Source of the DNA: Owenia fusiformis
Taxonomy: Eukaryota > Annelida > Polychaeta > Sabellida > Oweniidae
Length of the DNA stretch: 64,000 nt
Reading direction: 5' to 3'
NCBI GenBank assembly: GCA_903813345.2
Contig: CAIIXF020000007.1
Location: 39,378,171-39,442,170 of the forward strand
Shown: one piece after another, positions 22,929 through 35,454 of the stretch
Layout: every line of letters starts with the position of its first letter
How positions within the stretch are numbered: the stretch's first letter is position 1
Made by a program: the position numbers and the translations under genes
The notes under the pieces: generated by a model
Seen by the model: the letters and a program-made list of their open reading frames with translations, nothing else
Databases searched by the model: none
What the model was told of the DNA's origin: nothing

Positions 22929-22943
22929 AAAAATCTAAAAGGC
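22929..22943 (+). repeat. Target-site duplication of LINE, right copy
   Basis: This is an identical copy of AAAAATCTAAAAGGC at 18659-18673. Confidence 0.9.
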
Positions 22944-23716
22944 AATTAGGCAATATCAATCATTATGTAAATCAACAATCCTGAACTGAGATATATGGTC
23001 ACGTTTTGCTAGGGGCTTTGTAGCCCCCCCCCCCCCCCTTAGAAACTCCCGGGAGTGCAATTAGCTCGGGAACTAGCATTGTAGCTCAGCAATCCCTAAT
23101 GAAATCACTTGTTTATTAATTCTTATTAATTACTAGATCCCTCCAATTGCTGATGTTTTGTGGTGGAAGGTGTGTTTCACTCATTGTTATGTCACCCTAT
23201 ACAAACGGAGCTTGTGAGAAATATTGGGTGCGGCATCAGGGCATGAATGAGCGAATGCTGCGGATTAATGCATTATTAATGAACAGGAAATGACAATAAC
23301 ACGATTCTCATCAAGCTTGACGATTTTTTGTACACAAAGAACAAACATTTTTATATTCATGCTGATAATATTGAAGATATTACATGTAGATATCAGCAAA
23401 AAGAAAGAACACTACAATTACAATTCTGCAAAACTATCCCCATGATTTTTAAAATGGGAAGCTGGTATCCTATTATTGAAGAGAGCATCGGATATTGTGT
23501 CCTCTGGTTGCACAAATTTATTCGTAAAGTGGTGAATATATTCATTTCAATAATTGTAGAGGCAATGCGATATCATGATAGGGAAACCTTATACAGAGTG
23601 ATATTATAACTGGAAACCCTGCATTTTCCTCTTTTTGATTTTAACAAATTACCCCCTAATAATTGACACATTTGTACATTCAATGTCCTACCATCAAACC
23701 ATATTTCATGATCACC
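22944..23716. other. No recognised gene; contains poly-C tract
   Basis: A run of ~16 C lies at about 23023-23038 (after TTGTAG). The 93-codon plus frame at 23328-23609 has no recognisable domain and is not called. Confidence 0.5.
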
Positions 23717-25705
23717 AGACTGATAGTCACAATGTTAAAGCACTATGAACAACATGCTTCGGGTCAGGCCATCATCCCCCTGTAGGGACACCTGCACAGT
23801 TGTCAATGACCCGAATGCATTCCCCAGCAGGTATGGTCTGATAGAAACCGATGATCTCACTTTTGAGTTCTGCAATTGTTCTGAGGTCAATTTCATACAC
23901 TCTATAGTGGGCTGTATAGCAAGGTTGGTCGGGGTCGGGAGCTGGGGATAATTTGATTGCTTAAATATAACCATATCATCATCCTACATTAGAATCCACT
24001 CAGTCTAACATCAATTTCTGGTGCGAAAGTTGTCATTTTTGAGTTTTACCCCCCTTGAAGACAAATTCTTGGGGGTACTATGACAAATGCTTATAACTAA
24101 AGAAGTATTTATTTGATCATCTTCATTTTTGACATGGGTAATAAACAGGTATGTCAAAGTAAAATTTGAAAAATTCATACGAATCGGGTGATTAATCCAT
24201 TCTATACATAATAATTGAGGTATTTTCAAGGGTCAATTTCAACATTTTCTGAATGTCGACATGAAGTGAAAAATATCATTATGAACCAATGACATATTTA
24301 TTGAATGTTTTTAGGCTTTAGAAAATAATTTGACTATATAAGCTAAAATAATAACATAAGAATTGTAGCATATTGATAATTCTTCATCGCTCTTCAGGCA
24401 CAAATAAACCCCACCCCTCCCCATTTTCGAATATAAAGGTCTATACCTGAAACTTCCTCAAATAGCTATATTTCAAAAACTATTACAGCCTACATTCCAA
24501 AATTTATCATGGTGATTATACACATCATACTCTGCATAAAATTAAGATTTATTAAGATTTATCCATTCTATAGCTAATAATTAAGGTATTTTCAAGGTTC
24601 AATTTCAGCATTTTTTGAATGTCGCCATGAAGTAAAAATTACATGACCCAATGACATATTTATTAAATGTTTTTAGGCTTTAGAAAATAATTTGTAAGAT
24701 AAGATAATAACATAAGAATTGTACGATATTGATAATTCTTCATCGCCATCCAGGGATAAATACCCCCCCCCCCCATCTGCGAAAATAAAGGTTTTACCTG
24801 AAACTTTTTCAAATAGCTATATTTCAGAAACTATTACAGCTTCCATTCCAAAATTTCTCTTGTTGATTATACACATCGTACTCTGCATATTATACATATA
24901 ATTGAAGTCTTAACACTTTTTGAGGGTGTAGCTAATAATAATAGTATATTTATTAGACATCTTAGAAATTAAAATATATGTTTTGGAAGGTTGTCACAAC
25001 ACTACAAGAGAGATATTTTGGATTGTCATCATTTTTGAGAATATTACAAAAACATATTTATATTATGCACTAATCACCTATTTTCATTTAACATAATTGA
25101 AATATATTATCCAGCTGGTTTTAATGATTTTAGTATATGCATTTAATCCTGAGATGCACTTAGATTTGATATCCATGACGTAATCGTTTCTTTTTTGTTT
25201 GAAATTTAGTCTCTAAGCATAAAACTATAAGCATTAAATCTGTATGCTTTGGGATATACATAATCAATACCGATGACTAAACATTCAATTGACAACATTC
25301 AGGCAATATGCTTGACAACATTCAATAATGATTTATATGTTCGACCAATATGTTTTTGAATAACTTCACCAATACACTTTGCTTAAGAATTTACTTCAAC
25401 ATTTGCTTCAAGCAGTTATTGTTAGTTATCAACATCGCCTGAAAAGATTTCATCTATGAAATTGTTGACTTCATTATCTGCCATATCATCATCAATTTCG
25501 TCATCTGATTCTTCGTTATAAATGTCTACCAACTCTTGTGGAAGAATGGCATTTGGATTTTCAGCCCATTGTATATCAAGTTCGCCATCTTCTAGGATCC
25601 ACCCATTTTCTGCTGGAGAAGGTATATCCATTTGGGCTTTGTGAGACTGCTTCCATATGTAACCTTGCTAGTTACTTCTTTTACAATGTTGAACAAGGGA
25701 TGACC
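23717..25705. repeat. Left arm of a 5-kb palindrome
   Basis: It matches 26927-28733 in inverted orientation. Pairing is clear at the outer edge (CAGACTGATA...AAAGCACT), at GCTGTATAGCAAGGTTGGTC, and throughout to ATGTTGAACAAGGGATGA. It diverges at ~23790-23890, and the right arm lacks about 110 bp present here near 25520-25632. Within the arm, a ~365-bp direct duplication is visible (TCCATTCTATA...GGTATTTTCAAGG at 24196 and 24563). Confidence 0.9.
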
Positions 25706-26173
25706 TGCATGGAGGAAGGAGACTGATCTATCCCATCATAGTTGTTGATAGAGGCTTGAGGTTGAAATCTGTTGGCAAAATTTATGTATCGTGCATGATT
25801 GATGTCTGTTTTTTTTTCTTTTCCCCGTACATGATGCACATTAATCTTTTGAGTTTTTGAAGATGCCTTGGTCAAGAACTATAAATTTTCCAAGTTCTTG
25901 AAAGATTGCATCCGTGTCCTCCCTCTTGATCAGCTGTTCTAGAGGGTTTATTTTTCCCTTTCTCATGAAGGCATTGGTAGTATGACACCCTGTAAAACAG
26001 TGGATACCGATCAGGGTGGCTGTGATTGGATCACCCAACACTGCTGCAACTGTCTTCAGATCAATTAGGCGCCCCCTGTTTGAAACTCCAGTGTCAAACA
26101 GTACTTTGAGAAGTAGGTGTTTGCTGTAAATCAGCAGGAGTATGATAACATCGGTGTCTTTTCTTTCTAACAA
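25422..26173 (-). pseudogene. Broken transposon-associated gene, C-terminal part
   Basis: Three minus-strand frames in order (26173-25841, 25875-25681, 25631-25422) join into one family pattern. The first has RKDTDVIILLLIYSK, then HCFTGCHTTNAFMRKGKINP near residue 65. The second has TDINHARYINF. The third has MDIPSPAENGWILEDGELDI followed by an acidic tail. From memory this is the layout of a large uncharacterised invertebrate family (D-T-D-V, G-C-D-T-T-x-A-F-x-x-K-G-K, A-R-Y, P-S-P-x-x-x-G-W-x-x-x-x-G-E-L) that is multi-copy and probably transposon-borne. Its function is not known to me. Here D of GCD is H, and there are at least one frameshift and stops near 25690. The 5' half is absent. 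Confidence 0.65.
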
Positions 26174-26925
26174 AAATCATATATATGACATTGTCAAGAG
26201 AGTACAAAAACTGCTTAATCCATTGAAGGCACTTACATCAAAAATTAACTCGAAACATCTGGAGACAATGTACAACTCATTCATAAGGCCTCATTTTGAC
26301 TACACAGGCATTCTTTATCATTCATCAACTCAAGTACTGATCAATATCCCTAGCAAGTTACATTATCAGGCTGCATTATTGTGTTCTGGGTGTCTCCGTG
26401 GCTCTGATACAGGTAAAGTTATGGGGGTCTTAAACTGGTGCACACTATCCCAAAGGAGGGAACAACACATTCTTAACTTCATGTACAAAGTAATTAGAAA
26501 CCAGGTACCCTCCTTTGTATCTTCAATATTCAAAGAATTCAAAAATCAAGCTACCAGAAGAACAAGCAATACAGAGGTATACCAAGTTCCTATAAGGTCA
26601 ACTGCCCAATTTATTAAATCCCCTATTCCTAATGCATTATCACTGTGGAACAAATTACCTAAACCTCTTTTAGAATATGCCTTAAAATTTTCACTACCAT
26701 CGTTCAAAAAAGAGAATAATCAGTTCAACGTCCCTGATTAATTTAACAAGGTCTCAAGAAATCACTCTCAACAGAGCTCGTGTTGACTTATTTTTGAAAG
26801 CAAGACTTTTTGCACACCAATTTACTTTTATAGACTCGGCTCATTGTTCTTGCGGCAAACCTGAAACACTAAAACATTTATTTTTCAAGTGTCCTCTATG
26901 CCAAATTAATTCTTCCTCCATGTAG
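26165..26925 (+). pseudogene. LINE ORF2 3' fragment in the palindrome loop
   Basis: The protein HIYDIVKRVQKLLNPLKAL... aligns to the C-terminal RT thumb/extension of the LINE at 18674-22928, sharing NSFIRPHFDY, YQAALLCSGCLRGSDTGKV and FKEFKNQATR-type blocks. After a stop at 26741 the family continues in another frame, ending with a CSCGKPETLKHLFFKCPLC zinc-knuckle-like block at ~26850-26905. It is clearly diverged, so it comes from a related older subfamily. It fuses to the transposon-like gene near 26165. Confidence 0.85.
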
Positions 26926-26926
26926 T

Positions 26927-28733
26927 TCATCCCTTGTTCAACATTGTAAAAGATGTAACTACCAAGGTTACATATTGAAGCAGTCTCACAAAGCCCAAAT
27001 GGACGAAATTGATGATGATATAACAGAAAATGAAGTCAACATTTTCATGAAATCTTTTCAGGTGATGTTGATAACTAACAATGTTCAACTGCTTGAAGCA
27101 AATGTTGAAGTGAATACTCAAGCAAATTGTATTGGTGAAGTTATTCAAAAACATATTGGTGGAACATATTAATCATTATTGAATGTTGTCAAGCATATTG
27201 ACTGGATGTTGTCAATTGAATGTTTAGTCATCGGTATTGATTATGTATATCCTAAAGCATACAGATTTAATGATTATAGTTTTATGCTTAGAGACTAAAT
27301 TTCAAACAAAAAAGAAACGATTACATCATAGATATCAAATCTAAGTGCATCTCAGGATTAAATGCATATACTAAAATCATTAAAACCAGCTGGATAATAT
27401 ATTTCAATTATGTTAAATGAAAATAGGTGATTAGTGCATAATATAAATATGTTTTTGTAATATTCTCAAAAATGATGACAATCCAAAATATCTCTCTTGT
27501 AGTGTTGTGACAACCTTCCAAAACATATATTTTAATTTCTAAGATGTCTAATAAATATACTATTGTTATTAGCTACACCCTCAAAAAGTGTTAAGACTTC
27601 AATTATATGTATAATATGCAGAGTACGATGTGTATAATCAACAAGAGAAATTTTGGAATGGAGGCTGTAATAGTTTCTGAAATATAGCTATTTGAAAAAG
27701 TTTCAGGTAAAAACCTTTATTTTCGCAGATGGGGGGGGGGGTATTTATCCCTGGATGGCGATGAAGAATCATCAATATCGTACAATTCTTATGTTATTAT
27801 CTTAGCTTATATAGTCAAATTATTTTCTAAAGCCTAAAAACATTTAATAAATATGTCATTGGGTCATGTAATTTTTACTTCATGGCGACATTCAAAAAAT
27901 GCTAAAATTGAACCTTGAAAATACCTTAATTATTAGCTATAGAATGGATAAATCTTAATTATATGTCTTTTATGCAGAGTATGATGTGTATAATCACCAT
28001 GATAAATTTTGGAATGTAGGCTGTAATAGTTTCTGAAATATAGCTATTTGAGGAAGTTTCAGGTATAGACCTTTATATTCGAAAATGGGGAGGGGTGGGG
28101 TTTATTTGTGCCTGAATAGCGATGAAGAATTATCAATATGCTACAATTCTTATGTTATTATTTTAGCTTATATAGTCAAATTATTTTCTAAAGCCTAAAA
28201 ACATTCAATAAATATGTCATTGGTTCATAATGATATTTTTCACTTCATGTCGACATTCAGAAAATGTTGAAATTGACCCTTGAAAATACCTGAACTAATA
28301 TCTTTAGGATGGACTAATCACCCGATTTGTATGAATTTTTCAAATTTTACTTTTCCATACCTTTTAATTACCCATGCCAAAAATGAAGGTGATCAAATAA
28401 ATACTTCTTTAGTTATAAGCATTTGTCATAGTACCCCCAAGAATTTGTCTTCAAGGGGGGTAAAACTCAAAAATGACAACTTTCGCACCAGAAATTGATG
28501 TTAGACTGAGTGGATTCTAATGTAGGATGATGATATGGTGATATTTAAACAAAAAAATTATCCCCAGCTCCCGACCCCGACCAACCTTGCTATACAGCCC
28601 ACTACTATCTTTGCCGTATCCCCACAGGTAGGGAATTATATTTTGAACTACGGGTAGCTAAGCCTACAGCGCAAAAATGCCTACTGGAGCATGTTCTTTA
28701 AAGTGCTGTAACATTTTGAATATCAGTCTGTTG
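26927..28733. repeat. Right arm of the 5-kb palindrome
   Basis: This is the inverted copy of 23717-25705. It includes a truncated plus-strand duplicate of the broken gene's last codons (KAQMDEIDDDITENEVNIF at ~26990-27050) and the same G-rich tracts reversed. Divergence between arms is a few percent by eye, so the palindrome is not a trivial mirror artefact. Confidence 0.9.
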
Positions 28734-29264
28734 GCCTAAGATATCAGGGAGTCATTTCCTAAAATGCCAAAGATAGGAGGGAAATAACGCAAGGGTTTCC
28801 TTTTTTGATCACCTTTTATTATTAATCCACAATCACCAACAGTGGTGACATATTGTTTTACTCTCCAACCTTTCTGTGGCCAAGTGTTCGGAGATTTGTG
28901 TTCGGCGCCTGTATGAGCGTTTGCCTCTTTGTTGCTATTAAAACATTGTACATGGCATTGCTTTTTAGGTAACATTACTACAACTTAAGTTGATTGTGTT
29001 TTGTAGCTGTATGTGCGTTATCATACAGCTGCCTGTGTGTTGAAGGTCACTGAGCTCGAGTTGTCCCTTGATCTAAAATGACGAAACATCAAATTATTTG
29101 AAAATTGATGTTTGATTTGATGCCTTCACATAATATTATGGGTATAATCGGATTGGCTAATTGCTCCTTGACGTTATTCACTAAAATCTACTCACTTATG
29201 CCTGGGTCACATTTTCTCCTATTTATTGGCCTGAGCCCGGTCGATGATCGGAGTAAATGTGACT
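28734..29264. other. No recognised gene
   Basis: This is intervening DNA between the palindrome and the TIR element at 29270. The GTATTATC-type short inverted pairs are weak, and nothing is called. Confidence 0.5.
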
Positions 29265-29269
29265 CAGTC

Positions 29270-30910
29270 CACTAGGGATGAACTGGAAACGAGGGAGGTT
29301 TTGCCTCGTATCAAAATGGCTGCGAATAAAAAGTAGCATTTGATTTATCTCGTTCCAAGACTATCTCTACGTTCTAGTCTTGCGGGGGTTGTATTGAAGC
29401 GCATGTTGTTTTTCAAAATTAGTAATTTAACGGCTCTACCTACGCATATATTGCTTACCTCTATCGATTCTCAACACCACAAGAAACGTTCTTTTAAAGG
29501 CATGAAAGACGCGGCTGCCTCAAATCGAAGTAATATGCACTTCAAATTTTAAATCGACTAAGTTATTATAAATGTCCTCCACATCTTCGGAAACTATTCC
29601 CGAACGCGTTACAAACATTACCGAAGTGATGACTTCGCAAGATGAATTCGCTAAATTGAATTTCGACAATCTACTGCTGGTTGCTTTTAATGATAATTTT
29701 TTTTAATGATAAGATCAACGAAATTTGAAAAATCAAACTTACCGGATATGCCGCCATTGTGTACCAAAGAAACCAGCTTAGTTCAGTAATTTCCGTAATA
29801 CACAAGATAAGCATTCGGTAAGATTTTTTTCTTTTCACGATTTTCGTGATTTTATCTAAAAGTTTCAAATTACAACTTAATGTTTAGAATGGTAAATAGT
29901 TCGTAAATTCCAGTTTTAAAATATGAAAAAATATATTTTGAAAACGTAACCCTACTATCACACCAAACTAGTTTTCACTACGTTCTCGAAAACGGGCTTC
30001 AACTGTGTACGAACTGACTGGACGTACTTAGAACCTTTTGAGGTCTATTTACAAACTTCATCGAACGTACTCGAACGCGTAGGTCCCCTAGAATTTAGAA
30101 CATGCTCAAAATCTTCTCGTGGTCGATACGTTCTACAATTAGTACGAGTGACAACGTACTAACGACGAGCTGGACGTACTACGAACGGAACCGTCGTTCT
30201 TCAATCCTACGAGGTACGTTTTCACAACGAGTTGAACTGTCTGAGGACGTATTGAGAACGAGGTAGAACTAATTGTAAACGGGTTTAAACTGTTTAAGAA
30301 CGTATTCAAGACTGCTTATGAACGAGTTAGCAAAAATATAGCTATCACACCAAACACGTTGCCACTGCGTTCTTCAAAACTGTTTTTAAACTGTGTGCGA
30401 ACGGAATGGACGTAGCTGCAATTTTCTAAGGTCTATTAACGAACTTCATGAACGTTCTCAGACGGGAAGGTGATTTTAGAATTTTGGATCGATTCAAAAT
30501 TCGATGGCGACTATACCGTTCTGTGATCAGGTCATGATGACCTTCTAGACTAAGTGACGCGTTATACGACGTTGCACACCGACCTGGTACGATCTGAACG
30601 AACTGCGAATGAGATGGACGTATTGAAGACTGTTTATGAACGAAGTAGCTAATTATTTTAGACATATTTCCCGACCACAGCCAGATTGAGGTTTTACGAC
30701 TTTTTCGTAGGACTGGCAAGAACGGGTAAGAACTAGTTTGGTGTGATAGGGGGTAACTTACAAACCACTTACTTGCCAAATATTTAGTTGTAATTTGAAG
30801 GACAAAAGCACAAAAATCGTGAAAGAAAAAATCTGACCAAAAGCTCCATTTTCATTGCGACCATTTTGATTCGAGGCAAAACCTCCCTCGTTTCCAGTTC
30901 TTCCCAAGTG
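29270..30910. mobile_element. TIR element with 5-bp TSD (CAGTC) and ~50-bp TIRs
   Basis: The tips are CACTAGGGATGAACTGG at 29270 and its near inverse ending at 30910 (CACTTGGGAAGAACTGG when reversed). Pairing runs ~50 bp to ATCAAAATGG with three mismatches. CAGTC is duplicated at 29265-29269 and 30911-30915. Without the nested Harbinger-like insertion it would be ~830 bp, so it is non-autonomous. The 5-bp duplication and CAC tip again point towards Transib, as for 14123-16519. Confidence 0.8.
29950..30753. mobile_element. Harbinger-like non-autonomous element, copy 1 (nested)
   Basis: The tips CCCTACTATCACACCAAACTAGTT-like and GGGGG-CTATC-like end in the inverted CTATCACACCAAACTAGTT. The element is flanked by TAA at 29947-29949 and 30754-30756. 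A TWA 3-bp duplication is diagnostic of PIF/Harbinger. A partial internal copy of the tip (AGCTATCACACCAAACACGTT) lies at ~30340. Copy 2 is at 58091-58898 in opposite orientation. No transposase or Myb-like frame is present. Confidence 0.85.
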
Positions 30911-30915
30911 CAGTC

Positions 30916-31970
30916 ATAACCGGGGTTTTGACCAATATGGACACATCATTTATATGAAAGTTGTTTTCACTCCGACGGTCCCACACACTCTACTATTCCC
31001 AACCCCTAAGTCTATGTCCATATTGAGAAAAAATTGAGAATATGTCGAGGGCTCAGACTGAAGTGAGGGTGTTTTAAAACTTTTCATTTTCCAAATCAAA
31101 TAAATGGAAAGAAACATTGCTGTAGATATGAAGGAAGTTCAAGAAGTTAATGAACCACACAACAAAGATGAACCACAATAATATATTATACTAAATGATA
31201 CATATGATCTTATCTTATGGTTTATATATTCAAAATACCTTTAAATGTAGGGAATCTGCTGCTTTGGAATGGTCTAGATCTATTGCACAGGACAGAAAGC
31301 TAGCGAATATACACTCCAACAGTTTATAGTTATTGCCGAAATCTAAGTCTACACAAGCAGCCAAAGATAATGACCCTTTTGCTCAATGGGTCCCATAGAT
31401 ATGATATTCGGCTAAGGCAGGAAGTTGTCACCTACTAGGCAGACAGTCCATAACATAAGTTCGTATATATATTACCAAATATGGTGTTAAACCACACACA
31501 TTTCCTGGAACATACAATAGAATAGTATGTGATAAAATTTTTGTTTTACTTTATTTCCTCAATACTTTTTAGCTGAATTATCTATTCCCTGGTCTGTTTT
31601 TCCAAACTATTGACATTGCTCCTTTCAACCTTTACTGGTCCAAAATTGAAGATTTGGGTCCAATTCCTGTCTGGAATTATTTCTGGTTTTCCAGTAAGAA
31701 CATTTTGTATTCCCTGATTGACTTTCTCTGATATATACAACTGGAAATTGGCAACTCCACGGAGTAGCAAATCCCAATTAACGCTAGGTTAATGAATGTG
31801 TATATGTCAAAATGTAATATTTAATTTACCCATCTACTCTGCCCTTAATTTTTACTGGCATATATTAAAAAACATACATTAGAGATGTTTTCAAATGTTT
31901 GGGTGACTGTTAAGCAGTTTCAAAGGCAAAAATCACAAAGACAATACAATATTTGAGATATTGAACAAAT
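30916..31970. other. Unannotated DNA with one protein-like minus frame
   Basis: The minus frame at 31582-31770 (ending NVNSLEKQTRE) reads like ordinary protein (GVANFQLYISEKVNQGIQNV then GKPEIIPDRNWTQIFNFGPV) and follows a possible acceptor (ACCTAG). I recognise no family. It could be a terminal exon or a remnant. The rest shows no feature. Confidence 0.25.
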
Positions 31971-31974
31971 AGTT

Positions 31975-32106
31975 CAATCTACTTTCGGTGAGTACCTTTG
32001 CATCTTTTACAAGTGATATTCCACGAAGCCCGGAGGGCTAGTGGAATATCATTTTGTGAAACTGTCACCGAAGAGCTAGGTATTCACCGAAAGTAGAGTG
32101 AAATAT
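31975..32106. repeat. ~130-bp hairpin with GCCCGGAGGGC tip
   Basis: CTACTTTCGGTGA pairs with TCACCGAAAGTAG. Inner arms GATATTCCAC and GTGGAATATC enclose the tip GAAGCCCGGAGGGCTA. It belongs to the same structural class as 11541-11665 and 56394-56494. Confidence 0.85.
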
Positions 32107-32109
32107 TTG

Positions 32110-33025
32110 TTATATTATATCACCGTCTGATTCTATGTGTTTCCTTATTGACTTGAAATACAGGTATATGTATATCTGATTGAAGATTGGGATGCCCTTG
32201 TCGCATGTAAATAATAATAAATAATTACACTCCTTCTCGCCTGGGGCTTCTGTCGAGTAGATATGACCGACATTGTATTATTAGTCCCAGGATTTTAATA
32301 TACCATCTGAAAACAATAACGGCAATTTATGACTTATTTAAAGTCAAATCTTTCTTACGCCCATTCCAGATATAAGCGTGCAATTGGCATTTGAACATTT
32401 TGAAAATTAAAGTTTTCCCGATTTGTTTGAAAGTGATACATGGGAATGTACATTATCTTGGGAGGAAGAATTCAAAAAATTGGCAATTAGTCATTAACAT
32501 TATTGATTTAAACAATGGTTGAACTATGGTACCCCTTTATTTGAAAAAGTCAACATGTTATGTACGCAATCTAGGTTTTATTCGGAATTAGGGTACTAAA
32601 TCGCAATTGAGGGTATAGCAAATCGGATAATGCATCCATTTTTTATTTTTATATGGTTTTCTAGTCACCTTACACATGAATATTTTTCCTCAATGCCTTT
32701 TATATTTTTAAACCAAACGTTAGTTTTCATGAACTGGAAAATGAAACTTTTCCTTTATGGAACTTTTAAAAATACAATATCTTTGATTACGCCTATGTCA
32801 ACAAGAAAATCATATTATACAATTTTCTTTTCAAATTAAGTCTGATGATCTTCTTTTTTGTTAGATACAGATTCCTTCGGACTGCATACATTGTCACGGT
32901 TAAGTCACAGCTGTCCCCGAAATCATTTACTGAATAACAATGTACAAAACTCTCATTTTATTAACTAGTTGATATCATCATCACTCAATCGCCTTGCTCA
33001 CTTGAGTTGATATTAACTCGTTGTA
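32110..33025. other. No recognised gene
   Basis: This is AT-rich DNA in which no supported coding frame, TIR pair or tandem repeat was seen. Confidence 0.5.
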
Positions 33026-33028
33026 TGA

Positions 33029-33920
33029 CGTGCACGGACCTGGGGACAATTTGGGAAATACGGGCTGATCTCAGCTTTGAGCGTTAATCTCTGCCTTGTT
33101 TGAAAAGCTAACTATGTGTTTTGAATATCATTTTGAAGTATTTTTATTCGCATTTCAGTGAAATTATTTTTCCTTCAAAATTCTGATGGGATCCAACATA
33201 TTTTTAAAGTTAAATATATCCCGACATGGTCAAATACGCTGTAAGACGTAACGCTTTACGCTTACAGGGCTCTTTGAAATTGGGATAACTTTTGAAATAA
33301 TGATCAAAATCCCACAAAAAATTCACAATTTATTCAATGGAACATGTTCATTTATGACGTCACAATTGCTTAACGGCCCCAGTTCAAATTATCTTATATG
33401 AACGCTTTTAAAACTTTCAAAATTGTGTAAGATTTTGAAGGCGAATGGGACGAGCAATACGTTTGCCTTCATTTAACCTTCTAATTTAAGTCTGATCTGA
33501 AAGAAAAATTAACTGCACAATATTGTCATGGCAAAATTTACAAAACAATAACCAGTTTGTTTATTTTGCAAATAATATAAAAATAAGAGGTGGTATTCGA
33601 GACTTGAAAAAAATGTGACGCATCGATTTTTTGCCACAAATTCCATACATATCAATTTTTACCAACGCCCCAAGTGGATTACTTGACCGTTTTTCAAAAT
33701 TCAAAAACATTTTAGAAATATGGTCTTCGAGATCTTGATACCCTATGAATTTTGTCATGATTAGATAAGGATAAGTATTCTATTTTTAAGTTGACTAAAC
33801 TTGACAAAAATGTGACGCTTTTGACGTTGTAAGGCTGTTTGCGCCCTATGCTTCTCATTGTTTTGTCTTGGTTTTTGACGCCATAATGTTACGCTAATTG
33901 TCCCCAGTTTCGTGCGACGT
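33029..33920. mobile_element. Candidate TIR element
   Basis: ACGTGCACGGACCTGGGGAC at 33029 pairs imperfectly with the inverse of TTGTCCCCAGTTTCGTGCGACGT ending at 33920 (CTGGGGACAA is exact). The interior has ACGTAACGCTTTACGC-like motifs. No target duplication is clear and there is no gene inside. Confidence 0.45.
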
Positions 33921-35450
33921 GTATTGACTAAATGTAATCACTCAGAATGTTGTGATATTGCATATATATAAATTTAAGCTTCACTTCCAGCATTGACAAT
34001 GTCAAACAAGAACTAGTCACGTTAATTAGTCTTTTTATTCGTACTCATCATCTGTACGATATAGGTTACATATCACTAGGCGTTATTTTCAACATCCGAC
34101 CAAATTTGCTTCCAGCTCATTGCTCATTTATTTCACAAAGCACCTGGGTTCTGACCACCCATTTAATGTCTACTTGATCTGGCCATTGGGAAAACTGTTA
34201 ATCCTCTTCGTCATCAACTTAACTTTCTCATCTTCAACATCATGATCAGTTTCATCATAGTTCATTGTATTGAATGATATACCGGCTTTCATCATATATT
34301 TTGGCAACGAAATCATCAAATTAGCAATCTGCATCTGTTTCAGCAGATGAATGTTATGACATCAACGATTTCAGTTATATTATTGGAGGCCCTTAGCTTT
34401 GTTATCGTCAAATTGTCATTGAAATCACCGTGTTTGCAAACGTCACAACATGCGACTAATTACTTACTGCAGAAAATTAATTGTAACAATGTTTGAATCG
34501 ATTTCTTTGAATTTGGGTATTAGAGTGTCAATTAAACGAAACAGAGTAGATGTGGACTTTCTTCGCAAACTATATCGAGTATCTCAAAACGTTGTGCTTC
34601 AGTTCTGAGTCTTCTTTCTAATATACAACAGTTGGAAAATAGTCAATCCGGGCAGATGGTTCCAGTTCGCATCCTGTACTTCTGTAGATTTGGGAGAGCT
34701 TTCATCATTACGAACATTTTGTGGTCTTTCAAAATATTCATGTGCTTTAACTCACTTTGATTCTGATGCCTTATTCTTTCCACTTATCAAATTCAACTCA
34801 AGTGTTAGAAAATTCAAAAAACTAATTTCTCTTGTTCAACTTCCACAATTTGCAATATTCTCTGTACGTTCTTTCTCTTCTTGTACCTTTATTTGTTTCC
34901 ATTGTCCAAATTTGAACGAACGCTGTATCTTATCTTGAATTTCTTGAATTGTTGGTCCAAGTTCATTTTTGACAAATGTTTCTAGATTTAAAGGTACATC
35001 AATGTTTGTCTTCCATAATGCTTTGAGGATTAGGGTCGTGTTCTGATGATAAACACAGACATCTTGAACGATTTAGGAATTACACAAGTCTGATTATATT
35101 TTAGCCTCATACTATAAAAATATAGTGATTTTGACATCATTGGGTTTTTTTGCGCCGACAGAATTTCAAGTATAGATTTTGTTTAAAAATGTTCCATTTA
35201 AATATGGCAGCAGGAAGACGTAACATAAAATTGTTATGTACGTTATCAATTCGAACGTACATAACCTGACAATTTTTCGTAGTATATAATCAAACAGTGC
35301 CAATTTACTCTATGTACCAGTTAAACAACTTAGTCTACAAGTAATTGGTACCTATATAAACTCAAACTATTCATCGATAAATCTTCAACAAGACCTTCAT
35401 CTTGAAGAGGCTGATTATCCATCAATTTTTAAGTATTCATGCTAATACCC
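33921..35450. other. No supported gene; possible decayed coding DNA
   Basis: 34140-35000 has relatively long frames on both strands with protein-like composition (acidic/lysine-rich on the minus strand). They are broken by stops and I recognise no domain. I do not call a gene. Confidence 0.4.
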
Positions 35451-35454
35451 ATTT

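Noticed and set aside
34690-34938. 82-codon plus frame and protein-like minus frames around 34.1-35.0 kb
   Set aside because: The frames on both strands are broken by stops and I recognised no domain. Noted only as possible decayed coding DNA.
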